The notes: a model not told the origin generated them from the letters alone. 64,000 bases of DNA from JAUVZF01 sp964449275 (GCA_964449275.1 CAYVAM010000001.1:1-64000), one strand, 5' to 3'; positions 48,765-57,899 are shown, numbered from the stretch's first letter. Made by a program: numbers and translations.

Positions 48765-50162
48765 TCAGAATGCCCCTCGGGCGATCATCCCCGCTGCGAA
48801 AATGGCGACAATGAGGCCTGCTACCAGCGCCGCCCGCCCTGCGACGGGGCTGTGCAACTTGAACCGGATCAGCAGGAGTTTGGCGACCCACGCCGGCACC
48901 AGCGCGCCGACAAACGCCACGGAGATGCCCGTCAGGTAGTAGGCCTGGTAGAGCGGAATCGCCAGTCCGCACAGCAGGGCAAACTTGCTCCATTCGATGC
49001 CCGTGACCCAGCGGGCCAGCCCGGAGCCGTTAAGCAGCGGGTCCAGCGCACACCGCTGGGCCTCGAAGGCCATCCCGAACGCCAAGATCGACAGCGGGAG
49101 CACCAGGTGCTGGTACTCGGGCCCGAAAATGCCCAGAAGGTGTTCGGGCAGCACCATGAACAACCCCAGGATGGCCGCGGCGGCCAGTCCGGTTCCCGTC
49201 AGTGCCCGGCGGACGAGTCCGGCCAGCACGCCGGCGTCGCGGCTGCCGTGGGCGTCGCTGACGGCCGGCAGCAGGGCGACCGCCACCGGCCAAAGCAACA
49301 CCTCATATCCGCGGGTCAGACTCCACAGCGGCACGTAATACCCGACGCTGCGATAGCCCTGCCCGTGCGGGTCCATCCACCAGATGATGCAGATGGCCAG
49401 GTACTGGAGGATGAACGCCGCCGCCAGGGGCGTAAACAGGGCGGCTCCGACGCGCAGCCGCCGAAGCGGGCGGTACCCGGTCAGGCTCACCCTCGCGCCG
49501 CACCGGCGAAGGACGACCATCAGCAGGCCCAGGGCGAAGACCGCGGCCGAGCCGTACCAGAGGGTCCACCCGTGGACGATTTGCTCCCAAGGTCCGGCCA
49601 GAAGGGCAACGGCTGCGCAGATGCCCAGCCGCGGCAGATGGGTGACTGCGTTCTGGAGCAGGGAGTACTGCATCCGCTGAAAGCCGGCGAACACGCCGAT
49701 CGTCTGCTGCATGAGGGTAGCGGCGACGACCCAGACCGCCACCAGGCGAACAAGCGGGGCCAAGCGGAGCATCTCGTCGGCGCGCCCGGCGGCCCCCACG
49801 GCCCGGGCAAGCCGCGGGAGGACCTCGGGAATCAGCAGCACGAAGGCCCCCAGCACCGCCCCGCCGACCGCCGACTGGAGCAGACCGGCCCCGACCGCCT
49901 GGCCGGGCTTCGGTCCGCCCATCGCCGCCAGGCGACGCGAGATGAGCAGCGTGGAGGCCTGGCCCGCACCGAGGTCCGCCAGGAGCGACCCGATGCCGGA
50001 AATCAGCAGCAGCACCCCCAGTTGGCCGACCACATCGACCGAATAACGCCACGCTACGATGACCGTACTGGCGAACGAGACGACGTTCACCAGGCCGGAG
50101 TCCACGAGCAGGAGGACGACGTTGCGGGAGAGGCGTCCGGTGATGCTTTGAAGCCTGGCCAT
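48765..50162 (-). CDS. Wzx-like polysaccharide flippase
   Basis: A 465-residue integral membrane protein with about 12-14 hydrophobic helices (NVVLLLVDSGLVNVVSFAST, LGVLLLISGIGSLLADLGAG and so on). The arrangement and the 'DLGAGQASTLLISRR' segment after the first helices fit the MATE/Wzx-like polysaccharide exporter superfamily. It would move the lipid-linked oligosaccharide across the membrane. GGAAAGG precedes ATG 50162; the open frame extends upstream in GC-rich sequence. No Wzy polymerase or ABC exporter is seen in the window. Confidence 0.85.
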   Translation of the reverse strand: MARLQSITGRLSRNVVLLLVDSGLVNVVSFASTVIVAWRYSVDVVGQLGVLLLISGIGSLLADLGAGQASTLLISRRLAAMGGPKPGQAVGAGLLQSAVGGAVLGAFVLLIPEVLPRLARAVGAAGRADEMLRLAPLVRLVAVWVVAATLMQQTIGVFAGFQRMQYSLLQNAVTHLPRLGICAAVALLAGPWEQIVHGWTLWYGSAAVFALGLLMVVLRRCGARVSLTGYRPLRRLRVGAALFTPLAAAFILQYLAICIIWWMDPHGQGYRSVGYYVPLWSLTRGYEVLLWPVAVALLPAVSDAHGSRDAGVLAGLVRRALTGTGLAAAAILGLFMVLPEHLLGIFGPEYQHLVLPLSILAFGMAFEAQRCALDPLLNGSGLARWVTGIEWSKFALLCGLAIPLYQAYYLTGISVAFVGALVPAWVAKLLLIRFKLHSPVAGRAALVAGLIVAIFAAGMIARGAF

Positions 50163-50212
50163 GGGAGCCTTTCCCGGAACGGCCGCGGGCGGCGACCGTC
50201 GATGCGGGGGCC

Positions 50213-50896
50213 TCACTCGGCGTCGACCCGGAAGAGCATCAGGGCAACCGCCTTGCCCTGGTAGTCGACCTGGGTGATCGTCGCGCCGACCTCGCGGAAC
50301 AGGACCGGATAGTCGTGGGCGAACGTGTAGTCGTTGATGCTGAACGATTTGCCGCGGAGGTCGGGGGTCCGCACCTGCTCCTCGATGCACCAGAGCGTTC
50401 GGCCGGTTACGCGGACCAGTTCGCGGATGCCGTCGCGAACGTCGTCCGGCGGCACGTGCATCAGCACGCCGTGCGTCACGACGGTCTTGAACGCCGCGTC
50501 GGCCAGCGGCAGCCGGGTCACGTCGCCGCAGACCAGGGGGACGTCCAGGGCGAACTCCCCGTGGACCTTGCGGAGCAGTTCCAGGCTGATGTCCAGGCCG
50601 TAGAGTCGGCACGGAAGGTCCGATTCGTCGTGGAGCATCTTCAGGTTGCGACCGAACCCGCAGCCGACCTCGAACACCTCAGTGGGATGGACCTCGCGGA
50701 GCCGCTCCAGCAGCCAGCGATTCGATTCGTGGAGTTCACGCTGATACGGTTGCCGGGCAAACCGGTCGGACCACTCGTTCCAGAACCGCTTCGGATCGTA
50801 GCCGTTGCGGAGAAATCGCAGCGTGCCGTTTCTTAGATTCACCAGCCACCGCGCCAGGCGAAAGCGTGTCAGGAAGATTTTCAATCGGTTAATCAC
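50213..50896 (-). CDS. Class I SAM-dependent methyltransferase
   Basis: A 227-residue protein beginning at GTG 50896, which overlaps the PssE-like gene by eight bases. VFEVGCGFGRNLKMLHDESD is motif I, YGLDISLELLRKV motif II, and VVTHGVLMHVPPDDV carries the active-site region. The basic N terminus (MINRLKIFLTRFRLARWLVN) suggests association with the membrane. It probably modifies the glycan or its lipid carrier. Confidence 0.85.
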   Translation of the reverse strand: MINRLKIFLTRFRLARWLVNLRNGTLRFLRNGYDPKRFWNEWSDRFARQPYQRELHESNRWLLERLREVHPTEVFEVGCGFGRNLKMLHDESDLPCRLYGLDISLELLRKVHGEFALDVPLVCGDVTRLPLADAAFKTVVTHGVLMHVPPDDVRDGIRELVRVTGRTLWCIEEQVRTPDLRGKSFSINDYTFAHDYPVLFREVGATITQVDYQGKAVALMLFRVDAE

Positions 50897-51395
50897 GCGC
50901 GATATTGTCCACGAAGGCCGCTACGGTGTCAACAAGCCTCTGCTTCAGGCGGTGGGTCTGGTAGCGGTGCCCGTCGCGTCGCTTGGTGATGGCTCTCTGG
51001 AGGGCCGGTTCGAGGTCCTGGATGTCGAGCACCGTTTCGCGCATGGCCGACTCGCCGCGGATGGCCTCGCAGATCTCACACTGGTGGTCGTTGTAGCACT
51101 CGCCGTGCCGCTTCTGCCGGGGCGCGAGCACCAGCGGAATGCCCAGGCGCCGGGCGGTCAGGATCGGCCCCGCCGAGCCGTGCGCCACCGCCACGTCCGA
51201 CTTGCGGAACCGGTCCTGGAAATGGGCGAACGGGGCGAACTCGAACCATTCGGCGGCGTTCGCCGGCCGGCAGGTCGAGTACCCGATTTGCATCGTCACC
51301 TCGTGCTCGGGATGCCGGCCGGCCCAGGCGTCCATGGCCCGGACCAGGCGGTCCATCGGGTAGGGCAGGCTGCCCACGGTTACGAGGATCTTCAC
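50889..51395 (-). CDS. PssE/Alg13-like glycosyltransferase subunit (GT28 C-terminal fold)
   Basis: A 168-residue protein. VKILVTVGSLPYPMDRLVRA is the start of the GT28 C-terminal domain, and VAVAHGSAGPILTARRLGIP then LVLAPRQKRHGECYNDHQCE is the UDP-sugar-binding loop. The domain is complete but lacks the acceptor half, which is provided by the PssD-like partner encoded immediately upstream; their genes overlap by four bases (GTGA). As in Alg13/Alg14, the two should form one membrane-bound enzyme adding the second sugar to a lipid-linked carrier. Confidence 0.88.
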   Translation of the reverse strand: MKILVTVGSLPYPMDRLVRAMDAWAGRHPEHEVTMQIGYSTCRPANAAEWFEFAPFAHFQDRFRKSDVAVAHGSAGPILTARRLGIPLVLAPRQKRHGECYNDHQCEICEAIRGESAMRETVLDIQDLEPALQRAITKRRDGHRYQTHRLKQRLVDTVAAFVDNIARD

Positions 51396-51886
51396 AGGAC
51401 TCGCCCCTCGTGGCGTGCCTTGGGTCCGAACATCCGGACCTGGTGCGGCCACTGGACCAGGAACAGGTCGCTCCACCGGTAGAGCCAGTGCGCGGTCACG
51501 GTGCACTTGTGGATGCGGGTGACGGTCTCGATGTAGATGTTGCGGGTTCGCCATAAGATCTTGCCCATGATGAACGGGCCGATGGCGATCTCGCTGCCGG
51601 TCGAGAACAGGATGTCCGGTCGCTCCCGCAGGAAGATCCGGACGAATTCCAGCAGGTTGACGATGAGCGAGAGGTAGAGCAACAGGCCCCGGGCGCCGAA
51701 CAGGCTCACCAGGTGCACGCGGGAGACCAGCGGGTGGGTGAACGTGGCCATCTCGCCCCGGTGCCGGTATACGACGACGACCAGGTCGGTGTCGGCAAAG
51801 GCGTCGAAGCATTCGATCGCCTCTTCGAGGTGGCCTCCGCCGGAGACGATACACAGGGTTTTCCGTCGGCGGTTGCGGTTGGTCAT
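51392..51886 (-). CDS. PssD/Alg14-like glycosyltransferase subunit
   Basis: A 164-residue protein. LCIVSGGGHLEEAIECFDAF is the acceptor-domain glycine loop of Alg14/PssD. A hydrophobic helix (ARGLLLYLSLIVNLLEFVRI) anchors it to the membrane, and PDILFSTGSEIAIGPFIMGK with YIETVTRI completes the domain. ATG 51886 overlaps the previous gene's stop (ATGA) and the next gene begins within its own stop (GTGA), so the three are translationally coupled. It pairs with the PssE-like protein. Confidence 0.88.
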   Translation of the reverse strand: MTNRNRRRKTLCIVSGGGHLEEAIECFDAFADTDLVVVVYRHRGEMATFTHPLVSRVHLVSLFGARGLLLYLSLIVNLLEFVRIFLRERPDILFSTGSEIAIGPFIMGKILWRTRNIYIETVTRIHKCTVTAHWLYRWSDLFLVQWPHQVRMFGPKARHEGRVL

Positions 51887-52716
51887 CTCGCGTTTTGTAT
51901 CCGCTCGAGGGTCATGTGGAAAGAATCGTGTCGCCACGCCCGCGGTCCGAGTCGTCCGACGGCCCGGCAGACGGCCCAGGCCGCACGGAACAGCCAAGGC
52001 GAGGTCTCGCCCTTGGCCGCGGGCAGCCGCGTTACGTAACTGTAGAGGCCAACCGAGCCGGCGACCGGCCGCAGGCCGACCCGCCGGCCGAGGGCGGCGA
52101 TCCGCCCCGGCCAGAGCGCCATCTCGTTGTCCGTGAACGTCCGCTCAATGACGTCCAGGCGGGCCACCCGCTTAATCACCTGGGCCCCGCCGAACGCCAG
52201 TACGTGATACGGGTACAGCAGGCTCAACTCGCCGATGAACACCCGGCCGCCGGGCGCCAGCACCCGGGCCGCCTCCGCCAGGACGCGTTCCAGCCCGCGA
52301 AAGAAGAAATGGTGCAGCACGTTGAACAGCAGCACCGTCCGGACCGCCCCGTCGCCGACGGCAAGTCGCGAGGCGTCCGAGGCAACAAACCGGACGTCCA
52401 GGTTCCGGGCCTTGGCTTCGGCCCGGCCGCTCTCGAGCATGGCCAGACTCACGTCGATCCCCACGCCGGGCCGGCTGTGGGCCTCGGCCAGGTTCAGCAG
52501 ATGGAGACCGTCGCAGCAGCCGATCTCCAGCACCGGCTCGTCGGGCGGCAGGAACCTGAGCCAGTCCAGCAGCCCCATTTTGCCGTAGATGGCCAGGTAC
52601 TCCGCCGGCGGGAGGCGGGTCCGCCGACGGTCCGCCGCCATGCGGTCGAAGGTGGCGGCGTCCGCCTTCCAGCCGGCCGCCTTCGCTGGTGTCCGGGTCC
52701 GCCGCTTCTCAGGCAA
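51883..52716 (-). CDS. Class I SAM-dependent methyltransferase
   Basis: A 277-residue protein. VLEIGCCDGLHLLNLAEAHS is motif I, GVGIDVSLAMLESGR motif II, and LLFNVLHHFFFRGLERVLAE followed by VLAPGGRVFIGEL completes the Rossmann core. The frame starts at TTG 52716, overlapping the radical SAM gene by eight bases; translation could instead start at the internal ATG (codon 26). It overlaps the PssD-like gene by four bases. Confidence 0.83.
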   Translation of the reverse strand: MPEKRRTRTPAKAAGWKADAATFDRMAADRRRTRLPPAEYLAIYGKMGLLDWLRFLPPDEPVLEIGCCDGLHLLNLAEAHSRPGVGIDVSLAMLESGRAEAKARNLDVRFVASDASRLAVGDGAVRTVLLFNVLHHFFFRGLERVLAEAARVLAPGGRVFIGELSLLYPYHVLAFGGAQVIKRVARLDVIERTFTDNEMALWPGRIAALGRRVGLRPVAGSVGLYSYVTRLPAAKGETSPWLFRAAWAVCRAVGRLGPRAWRHDSFHMTLERIQNAR

Positions 52717-54199
52717 GGTTCGCGTACTCCGTACGGTAGAGCCCGTAGAGTTTCCAGAAGTACCGAACCTCCGGCCACCCCTTGATTTTCCGCAGGGGCC
52801 GAATGGGGTTCAGGAACTTCGTCACCCGCGAGCGGTAGAACCGTCGGTAGGCCTCGTGCATCTTGTCGGCCAGTTGTTCGCGTGTGAAGTGCTCGGTGTC
52901 GCACATGGCCTCGCTCTGGTGGCCCTGGAACTGGCGCCGCAGGTGTTCGCCCAGGTCCGGCAGCAGGCCGCGGGCGCGGTAGATGTCGAACAGCGGTGTC
53001 CCAGGGAAGGGCGTGGCCACGAAGAACGCCGCAAAGTCCAGGTCGCTGTCCACGGCGTAGCGGATGGTCTGTTCCACCTGGTCGGGCGTCTCGAACGGGA
53101 AGCCGATGATGAATGACGAATGGGTCCACATGCCGGCACGGTTGCACGCGCGGACGATCTCATTTGCCCGGTCCAGTTTGACCTGCGTCTTGCCGATGAA
53201 TCGCAGCGTCTCGAGGCACCCGGTCTCGATACCGAAGGTCACCTTGTAACAGCCGCTGGCGGCCATCTTCTTGATTAACTCGTCGCTGAGCGTCCAGATG
53301 GCCACGCCGTTCGGCGTGCACCAGTGCAGGTCGAGCCGGCGGCGGAGGATCTCGTCGCAGATGACGATCATCCGTTTCGGGTTCAGCGTCAGGTTGTCGT
53401 CCTGGAAGGCCACCTCCCGTACGCCGTACGTCTTGACGAGCATCTCCAACTCCTCGACCACGCTCTCGGCGCTGCGGGCACGATAGCCGTTGCGCCAAAT
53501 CGAGTGGATCGAGCAGAAGACGCACCGGCACGGGCAGCCTCGGCTCGTGACGACGTTGGCCCGTGGCGGGGCCATCGCCACCCGGTTCCGGTACTCCTCG
53601 GCCAGGTAGTGCGGCATGTCGACCAAATCGCGGGCGAGCGGCGGCAGGCTGTCCAAGTCCGGGATAAACGGACGCGGCGGGTTCCGGACCACACGGCCGT
53701 CGCGGCGGACGGCGGTGCCCGCCACGTCGTCAAGCGGCTGTCCGCGGAGCCGACGGTCCACGATCTCCTGAAGCGTCGCCTCGCCCTCGCCGATCACCGC
53801 CAGGTCGATGTTTGGGTCTTCGAGCACCCAGTCGGGAAGGGCGGAGACGTGGCTGCCGCCCACCACCACGGGCACGTCGGGCCAGATGCCCTTGACCACG
53901 GCTGCCGCATCGTGCACGCCCCGGGAGTGCATCGTGAACATGCTGGTCAGACCGACGACATCGGGTCTGGGCAGACTCTCCAGCGCCGACCGCAACTCGG
54001 CATCACTCATGCCCGCCTTGAAGAATCCGTCGCCGCAATCCACGTAGTCGGCCCGCAGGGTGTCGAGGATGTGGACCTCGTGTCCCCTCTCGCGCACATA
54101 GGCCGCCAGCGCCATCAGGCCGAGCGGTTCGTCCACCTGGACGTGCGCGGGACCGCCGTAACGGGTGTAGGGAGGATTGACCAGCAGGACGAACGCCAT
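52709..54199 (-). CDS. B12-binding-type radical SAM protein (second of two)
   Basis: A 496-residue protein. An N-terminal Rossmann-like domain (~1-170; VNPPYTRYGG, DEPLGLMALAAYVRERGHEV, VVVGGSHVSALPDWVL) is of the cobalamin-binding type. The radical SAM core holds the cluster-binding CPCRCVFC with Cys222, Cys226 and Cys229, then VAFQDDNLT, FGIETG and FIIGFPFETPDQV. Such enzymes usually methylate, or rearrange carbon skeletons, at unreactive centres. In this operon a glycan or its lipid carrier is a likely substrate. It is followed with overlap by a SAM methyltransferase gene and resembles the protein at 56350 in layout. Confidence 0.87.
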   Translation of the reverse strand: MAFVLLVNPPYTRYGGPAHVQVDEPLGLMALAAYVRERGHEVHILDTLRADYVDCGDGFFKAGMSDAELRSALESLPRPDVVGLTSMFTMHSRGVHDAAAVVKGIWPDVPVVVGGSHVSALPDWVLEDPNIDLAVIGEGEATLQEIVDRRLRGQPLDDVAGTAVRRDGRVVRNPPRPFIPDLDSLPPLARDLVDMPHYLAEEYRNRVAMAPPRANVVTSRGCPCRCVFCSIHSIWRNGYRARSAESVVEELEMLVKTYGVREVAFQDDNLTLNPKRMIVICDEILRRRLDLHWCTPNGVAIWTLSDELIKKMAASGCYKVTFGIETGCLETLRFIGKTQVKLDRANEIVRACNRAGMWTHSSFIIGFPFETPDQVEQTIRYAVDSDLDFAAFFVATPFPGTPLFDIYRARGLLPDLGEHLRRQFQGHQSEAMCDTEHFTREQLADKMHEAYRRFYRSRVTKFLNPIRPLRKIKGWPEVRYFWKLYGLYRTEYANLA

Positions 54200-54214
54200 G
54201 ATTTCGGTTGTCCC

Positions 54215-55267
54215 CTAGAGCGTCTCGATCAGGTCGGCCAGGTTCGGGTCGTAACGCTTCGGGACGGCGATGCGATACGCCTTCGTCGGGGCGATCAGTT
54301 CCCGCAGCGCCTGGCCCAGACCTCGGTCCCACCCGTGGCCGTAGGTCGATTCCGGCACGACGTAACGGTACGCCTCCAGGAACCGGCCGATGCGAAAGCC
54401 GTGGCCGACGTAGGCCGTCCGCTCCATGCGGCAGTTCAGTTCCAGGGCCTCTGCGGCCGGGCCGAGTTTGAGAGGCGCCGGCTCAGGGGCGGCTTGCCCT
54501 TCCACAGCCTGGAGCAGGACGACCCGACCGAGCGACGCCTCCGCCACGAACGCCACGCTCACGTCCCGCCGGTGATACAGGTACCGGAGAAGACGGAGTT
54601 TATCCCACAGCGACAGGTCCTCGTCTTCCATGTTTTGGAGTTGGAACTGGAACCACCGCGGGCTCGTCGGCATCGCCAGGACCACCGTACCGCGCGGGGG
54701 CTGGTTCCGCAAGAGGACGAAGTCGTCGCTCATCGGCTGCCAGCCCCGGCGGCACAACTCGGCCACGAGGGCCGTCTTGTTCACCCCGCCGCGCCCGGCG
54801 ATGACGACGGACCGGCCGTCGCGCTCCACCGCCCCGGCATGGACCAGCCACAGACCCCGGGCCGCCAACTCGCACTCCAGCACCGGCCAGAGGACGTACA
54901 GGTGCATGACGAGGTCCGGGAACAACCGCCACGGTATGCGCCGGCGGTTCGCCTTGCCGTGGGCGAAGCGGATCCGCAGCGGCTTGCCGGCCGGGCGGTC
55001 CAGCCCGTCAATCTCCGCCCGCCACGACAGGCCCTTGTCCGACTCCTCCAGGTACAGGTAGCCCGGCCGGACCCAGTACCGGCGGTCCAGGGCCAGGCAG
55101 CCTTCGCGCCGCGGCTCGAACGGGCTGATACGCATCTCGATATCCGCCTGCCGGCCGTCGTCGCGAATCTCGAACCAGTGCAGTTTGGCGTTGATGTCGG
55201 GCACGGCGGCGCGGCAGAGGCCTTCGACGCGTACGGCCAGCCCGCGAATGTCGTAGAGGGCGTTCAC
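54215..55267 (-). CDS. HPr-kinase-like P-loop protein (second of pair; altered Walker A)
   Basis: A 350-residue protein with a beta-rich N-terminal half (~1-110, WRAEIDGLD) and a C-terminal P-loop domain of the HprK type: LVHAGAVERDGRSVVIAGRG, then GVNKTALVAELCRRGW and the PMSDDFVLL Walker-B-like aspartates 181/182. The P-loop reads G158-R-G-G-V-N163-K-T: Asn replaces the Gly that normally precedes Lys, so ATP binding may be altered. GTG 55267 overlaps the upstream paralogue's stop (GTGA). Relatives occur in glycan and peptide-modification clusters as uncharacterised kinases; HPr itself is an unlikely target, since no PTS gene is seen. Confidence 0.75.
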   Translation of the reverse strand: MNALYDIRGLAVRVEGLCRAAVPDINAKLHWFEIRDDGRQADIEMRISPFEPRREGCLALDRRYWVRPGYLYLEESDKGLSWRAEIDGLDRPAGKPLRIRFAHGKANRRRIPWRLFPDLVMHLYVLWPVLECELAARGLWLVHAGAVERDGRSVVIAGRGGVNKTALVAELCRRGWQPMSDDFVLLRNQPPRGTVVLAMPTSPRWFQFQLQNMEDEDLSLWDKLRLLRYLYHRRDVSVAFVAEASLGRVVLLQAVEGQAAPEPAPLKLGPAAEALELNCRMERTAYVGHGFRIGRFLEAYRYVVPESTYGHGWDRGLGQALRELIAPTKAYRIAVPKRYDPNLADLIETL

Positions 55268-56325
55268 GGCGCCGCCTCCCCCGCCAGGTCGGCCTCGGCC
55301 CGAGCGCGGATCATCTCGAAGACGTCCGGCGTATAGCGGCCGGGTACGGTGACGCGGCGGCAGAGGCAATCGGCCAGACGGCGCCGCAGCGCCTCGCGCG
55401 CCTCGTCCCACAGGTTTGCCAGGTGGCTGCCCGGGTTGCCGTAGCGATAGGCGAGCAACATCGCCCGCAGTTCATCGGCCTCGAACAGCGTGTTGATGAG
55501 GACGGACTCGGCGAACGGCTCGACGGGCTGCGGGTCGGAGATCGCCGCCTCCGGTCCCTGCATCAGCAGGTACACCGCTCCGAGGGGGGCGGCGTCCACG
55601 ATCTGCTCGCCGAAGACGTCCACCGGGTCGATCCGCGAGAAGAGATTGATGTGCCCGAGCGTCGCCACCGACAGGCACCGCTTCAGGACAATCTCCGACC
55701 GCTTCCGCCGGCTGAACCGGATGCCCAGCAGCCGCTGCACGTCGTAGGTGAACCGCAGGTTGAACGGCACGACGAAACTGCGGACGCCGCAGTCGGTCAG
55801 GATGGCCGAATCGTCGCCCATGAACCCCCATCCGCGGCGGGCAAAGTTGACCGCCGTAATCGTCTTGCCGGTGCCACCCCGGGCCGGGAGCAGCAGCGCT
55901 CGGCCGCCGAACGTCACCGCCGGGGCGTGCAGCAACAGGTGCCCCCGGCGGGCGAGGCTCAGCCGGACGAGCGAGTAAATCGTCTCGCCGGGAAACACCA
56001 TCCGGGCGGGCGTGTTGGAGGCGATGCGCACCCGGAGCCGGTCGCCGTCGAGCCCCTCGATCTCGGTCCGCCAGCGGCCCACTTTCAGGCGGGAGTCGTA
56101 GAGCACGCGGCCCGGGGCGACCCACCACCGGCCGTCCACCGACAGCGTGCCGGCGAGATGCGGCTCGAACGGCCCGACCGCCACGTCGATGTCTACGTCC
56201 TCGGCGGTCGGCTCGACGCGGTAGTGGGCGAACGTGGAGTCGAGGAAACTGTCGGCCCAGGTTCGGCGGTGCCGGCGGATGCGCAGCGTGACGAGGTCGT
56301 GGAAGTTATACTGGTCGACGATCAC
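55264..56325 (-). CDS. HPr-kinase-like P-loop protein (first of pair)
   Basis: A 353-residue protein, paralogous in layout to the next gene: beta-rich N-terminal half (LSVDGRWWVAPGRVLYDSRL, WRTEIEGLDG) and a P-loop domain (~125-330). LLHAPAVTFGGRALLLPARG is followed by GTGKTITAVNFARRGWGFMG and the GDDSAIL aspartates 171/172. Its P-loop has the normal G-K-T, unlike its partner. It starts with GTG at 56325, 24 bases after the radical SAM gene. It may phosphorylate or otherwise act, using ATP, on a carrier protein or sugar; the role is unknown. Confidence 0.75.
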   Translation of the reverse strand: MIVDQYNFHDLVTLRIRRHRRTWADSFLDSTFAHYRVEPTAEDVDIDVAVGPFEPHLAGTLSVDGRWWVAPGRVLYDSRLKVGRWRTEIEGLDGDRLRVRIASNTPARMVFPGETIYSLVRLSLARRGHLLLHAPAVTFGGRALLLPARGGTGKTITAVNFARRGWGFMGDDSAILTDCGVRSFVVPFNLRFTYDVQRLLGIRFSRRKRSEIVLKRCLSVATLGHINLFSRIDPVDVFGEQIVDAAPLGAVYLLMQGPEAAISDPQPVEPFAESVLINTLFEADELRAMLLAYRYGNPGSHLANLWDEAREALRRRLADCLCRRVTVPGRYTPDVFEMIRARAEADLAGEAAP

Positions 56326-56349
56326 CCTCAGGGCTCTCTCGGAAAGGTT

Positions 56350-57822
56350 TCAGGTGCCGACCGGCTGGGCGCGCCGGCCGTCCTCGGCGGAGGCCAAGGT
56401 TTCGGCTCGGCGGCGCAGATCGGTCAAGAGGGCCTGGTTGTTCGAGTAATCTTTGGGCTGGATATGAAGCAGGGCCCGAGCCAGGGCCCGGTTGCTGAGA
56501 ATCCGAAGGAGTTGCCTCGGCCGAAGGTAAAACCGCAGGACCGCCTTCTTCTGCCAGCGCTCCAGGTCCCGTACGCTCAAGGTCGGCGTCCGCAGCACCG
56601 GGTGTTTCTGCTTGAACATTGCCGGATTGTTGCAGAGTTGCGACGGGTCGAAGTTCGTGATGAGCCCCTCGGCCACCGCCTTCTCGAACAGTTCCGTGCC
56701 GGGGAACGGCGTCGTGATGGTGAAGATCGCGAAGTCGGTGTTCAGGGCGCAGGCATAGTCGATGGTCTGGCGGATCGTCTCGGCGCTGTCGCAGTAGTTG
56801 CCGATCATGAAGAAAGCGAGCGTCCGGATGCCGGCGTTCTGCACGATGTCGAATGCCTCGCGGGCGCGGTCCAGGTTAAGGTTCTTCCTCAGGACCTGCT
56901 GGATGTCGGGGCTGCCGCTCTCGACGCCCAGCCCCAGGTGCCAGCATCCGGCCTCGTGCATGGCCTTTGCGAGGTCGGCGTCGACCGAGTTGGCGTGCGA
57001 GAGGGCCATCCACGTCAGGTCCAGGTTCTCCTGGTGGATCCGCTCGCAGAACTCGTAGACGCGCTGCTTGTTGGCCGTCATGTTGTCTTCGCGGAACAGG
57101 ATCTCGCGGGCCCCGTAGTCGCGCATCAGGACCTTGACCTCTTCGATCATCCGGTCGGAGGAGTTGAACCGGTACCGTTTGCCGAAGATCTCGTGTGCGC
57201 AGAAGATGCACCAGAACGGGCAGCCGCGGCTTGTGATCATCACATGCACGGGCTTGCGCTTGTACACGCGTCCGTAGTTGCGGTAGAGCGACATCGGCAG
57301 CAGGTGCCGGGCCGGCATGGGGCCGTCGTCCAGGTTGGCGATCAACTCGTAGTCGGGCAGATGGACCTGCTCGCCGTCGGTCTTGTAACTCAGACCGTTG
57401 GTGCCGAACCCGTCTCGCCGGCCGCCCAGGTAAGCCTGGCAGAACTCGCTGAAACTGAACTCCGCCTCGCCGCGGAGAACGTAATCGACCTGAGGCTGGG
57501 CGAGCACGCCCTCGGGGTCGAGTGTCGGGTGCGGGCCGCCCAGGACCACCGCCGTCTGAGGCCGGGCCGCTTTGATGAGGGCGGCGAAATCCTCCGCGGC
57601 CTGGATCTCCGGCGTCGTGGCCGAAAGGCCCACGATCTGCGGGTCGATCCCGTCGATCCGCCGGAGCGCCCCGTCGACGTCCAGGCGCTCCATGCCGGCG
57701 TCCACCACCGAGACCCGGATGCCGTCCCGCTCCAGTTGGCCCCCCAGGTACAGCGGGCCCAGCGGCGGGGTGTTGCTCCGAATCCCCGGCGGGATGATCA
57801 GCAGGACGTCGGCCTCGGACAT
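56350..57822 (-). CDS. B12-binding-type radical SAM protein (first of two)
   Basis: A 490-residue protein and the first gene of the minus-strand operon. The N-terminal cobalamin-binding-like domain has LIIPPGIRSNTPPLGPLYLG and VVLGGPHPTLDPEGVL. The radical SAM core contains TSRGCPFWCIFCAHEIFGKR with Cys201, Cys205 and Cys208, then FREDNMT, GLGVESGSPDIQQ and FFMIGNYCDSAETI. It is similar in plan to the protein at 52709, so the two may perform successive methylations or one may act on the other's product. GGGGAA precedes ATG 57822. Confidence 0.87.
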   Translation of the reverse strand: MSEADVLLIIPPGIRSNTPPLGPLYLGGQLERDGIRVSVVDAGMERLDVDGALRRIDGIDPQIVGLSATTPEIQAAEDFAALIKAARPQTAVVLGGPHPTLDPEGVLAQPQVDYVLRGEAEFSFSEFCQAYLGGRRDGFGTNGLSYKTDGEQVHLPDYELIANLDDGPMPARHLLPMSLYRNYGRVYKRKPVHVMITSRGCPFWCIFCAHEIFGKRYRFNSSDRMIEEVKVLMRDYGAREILFREDNMTANKQRVYEFCERIHQENLDLTWMALSHANSVDADLAKAMHEAGCWHLGLGVESGSPDIQQVLRKNLNLDRAREAFDIVQNAGIRTLAFFMIGNYCDSAETIRQTIDYACALNTDFAIFTITTPFPGTELFEKAVAEGLITNFDPSQLCNNPAMFKQKHPVLRTPTLSVRDLERWQKKAVLRFYLRPRQLLRILSNRALARALLHIQPKDYSNNQALLTDLRRRAETLASAEDGRRAQPVGT

Positions 57823-57870
57823 CGTCGTGTTCCCCAGTGGCGGCTGGAGGGCAGGATTCCCGACCCCCGA

Positions 57871-57899
57871 AAGATAAGCCTGCCGCCCCGTCAAGTCAA
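57871..57899 (-). promoter_or_regulatory. Promoter of the ten-gene minus-strand glycan operon
   Basis: On the minus strand TTGACT (57894-57899) and TATCTT (57871-57876) are 17 bases apart. The leader to ATG 57822 is about 42 bases. It lies back-to-back with the promoter at 57965-57993. Confidence 0.65.
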
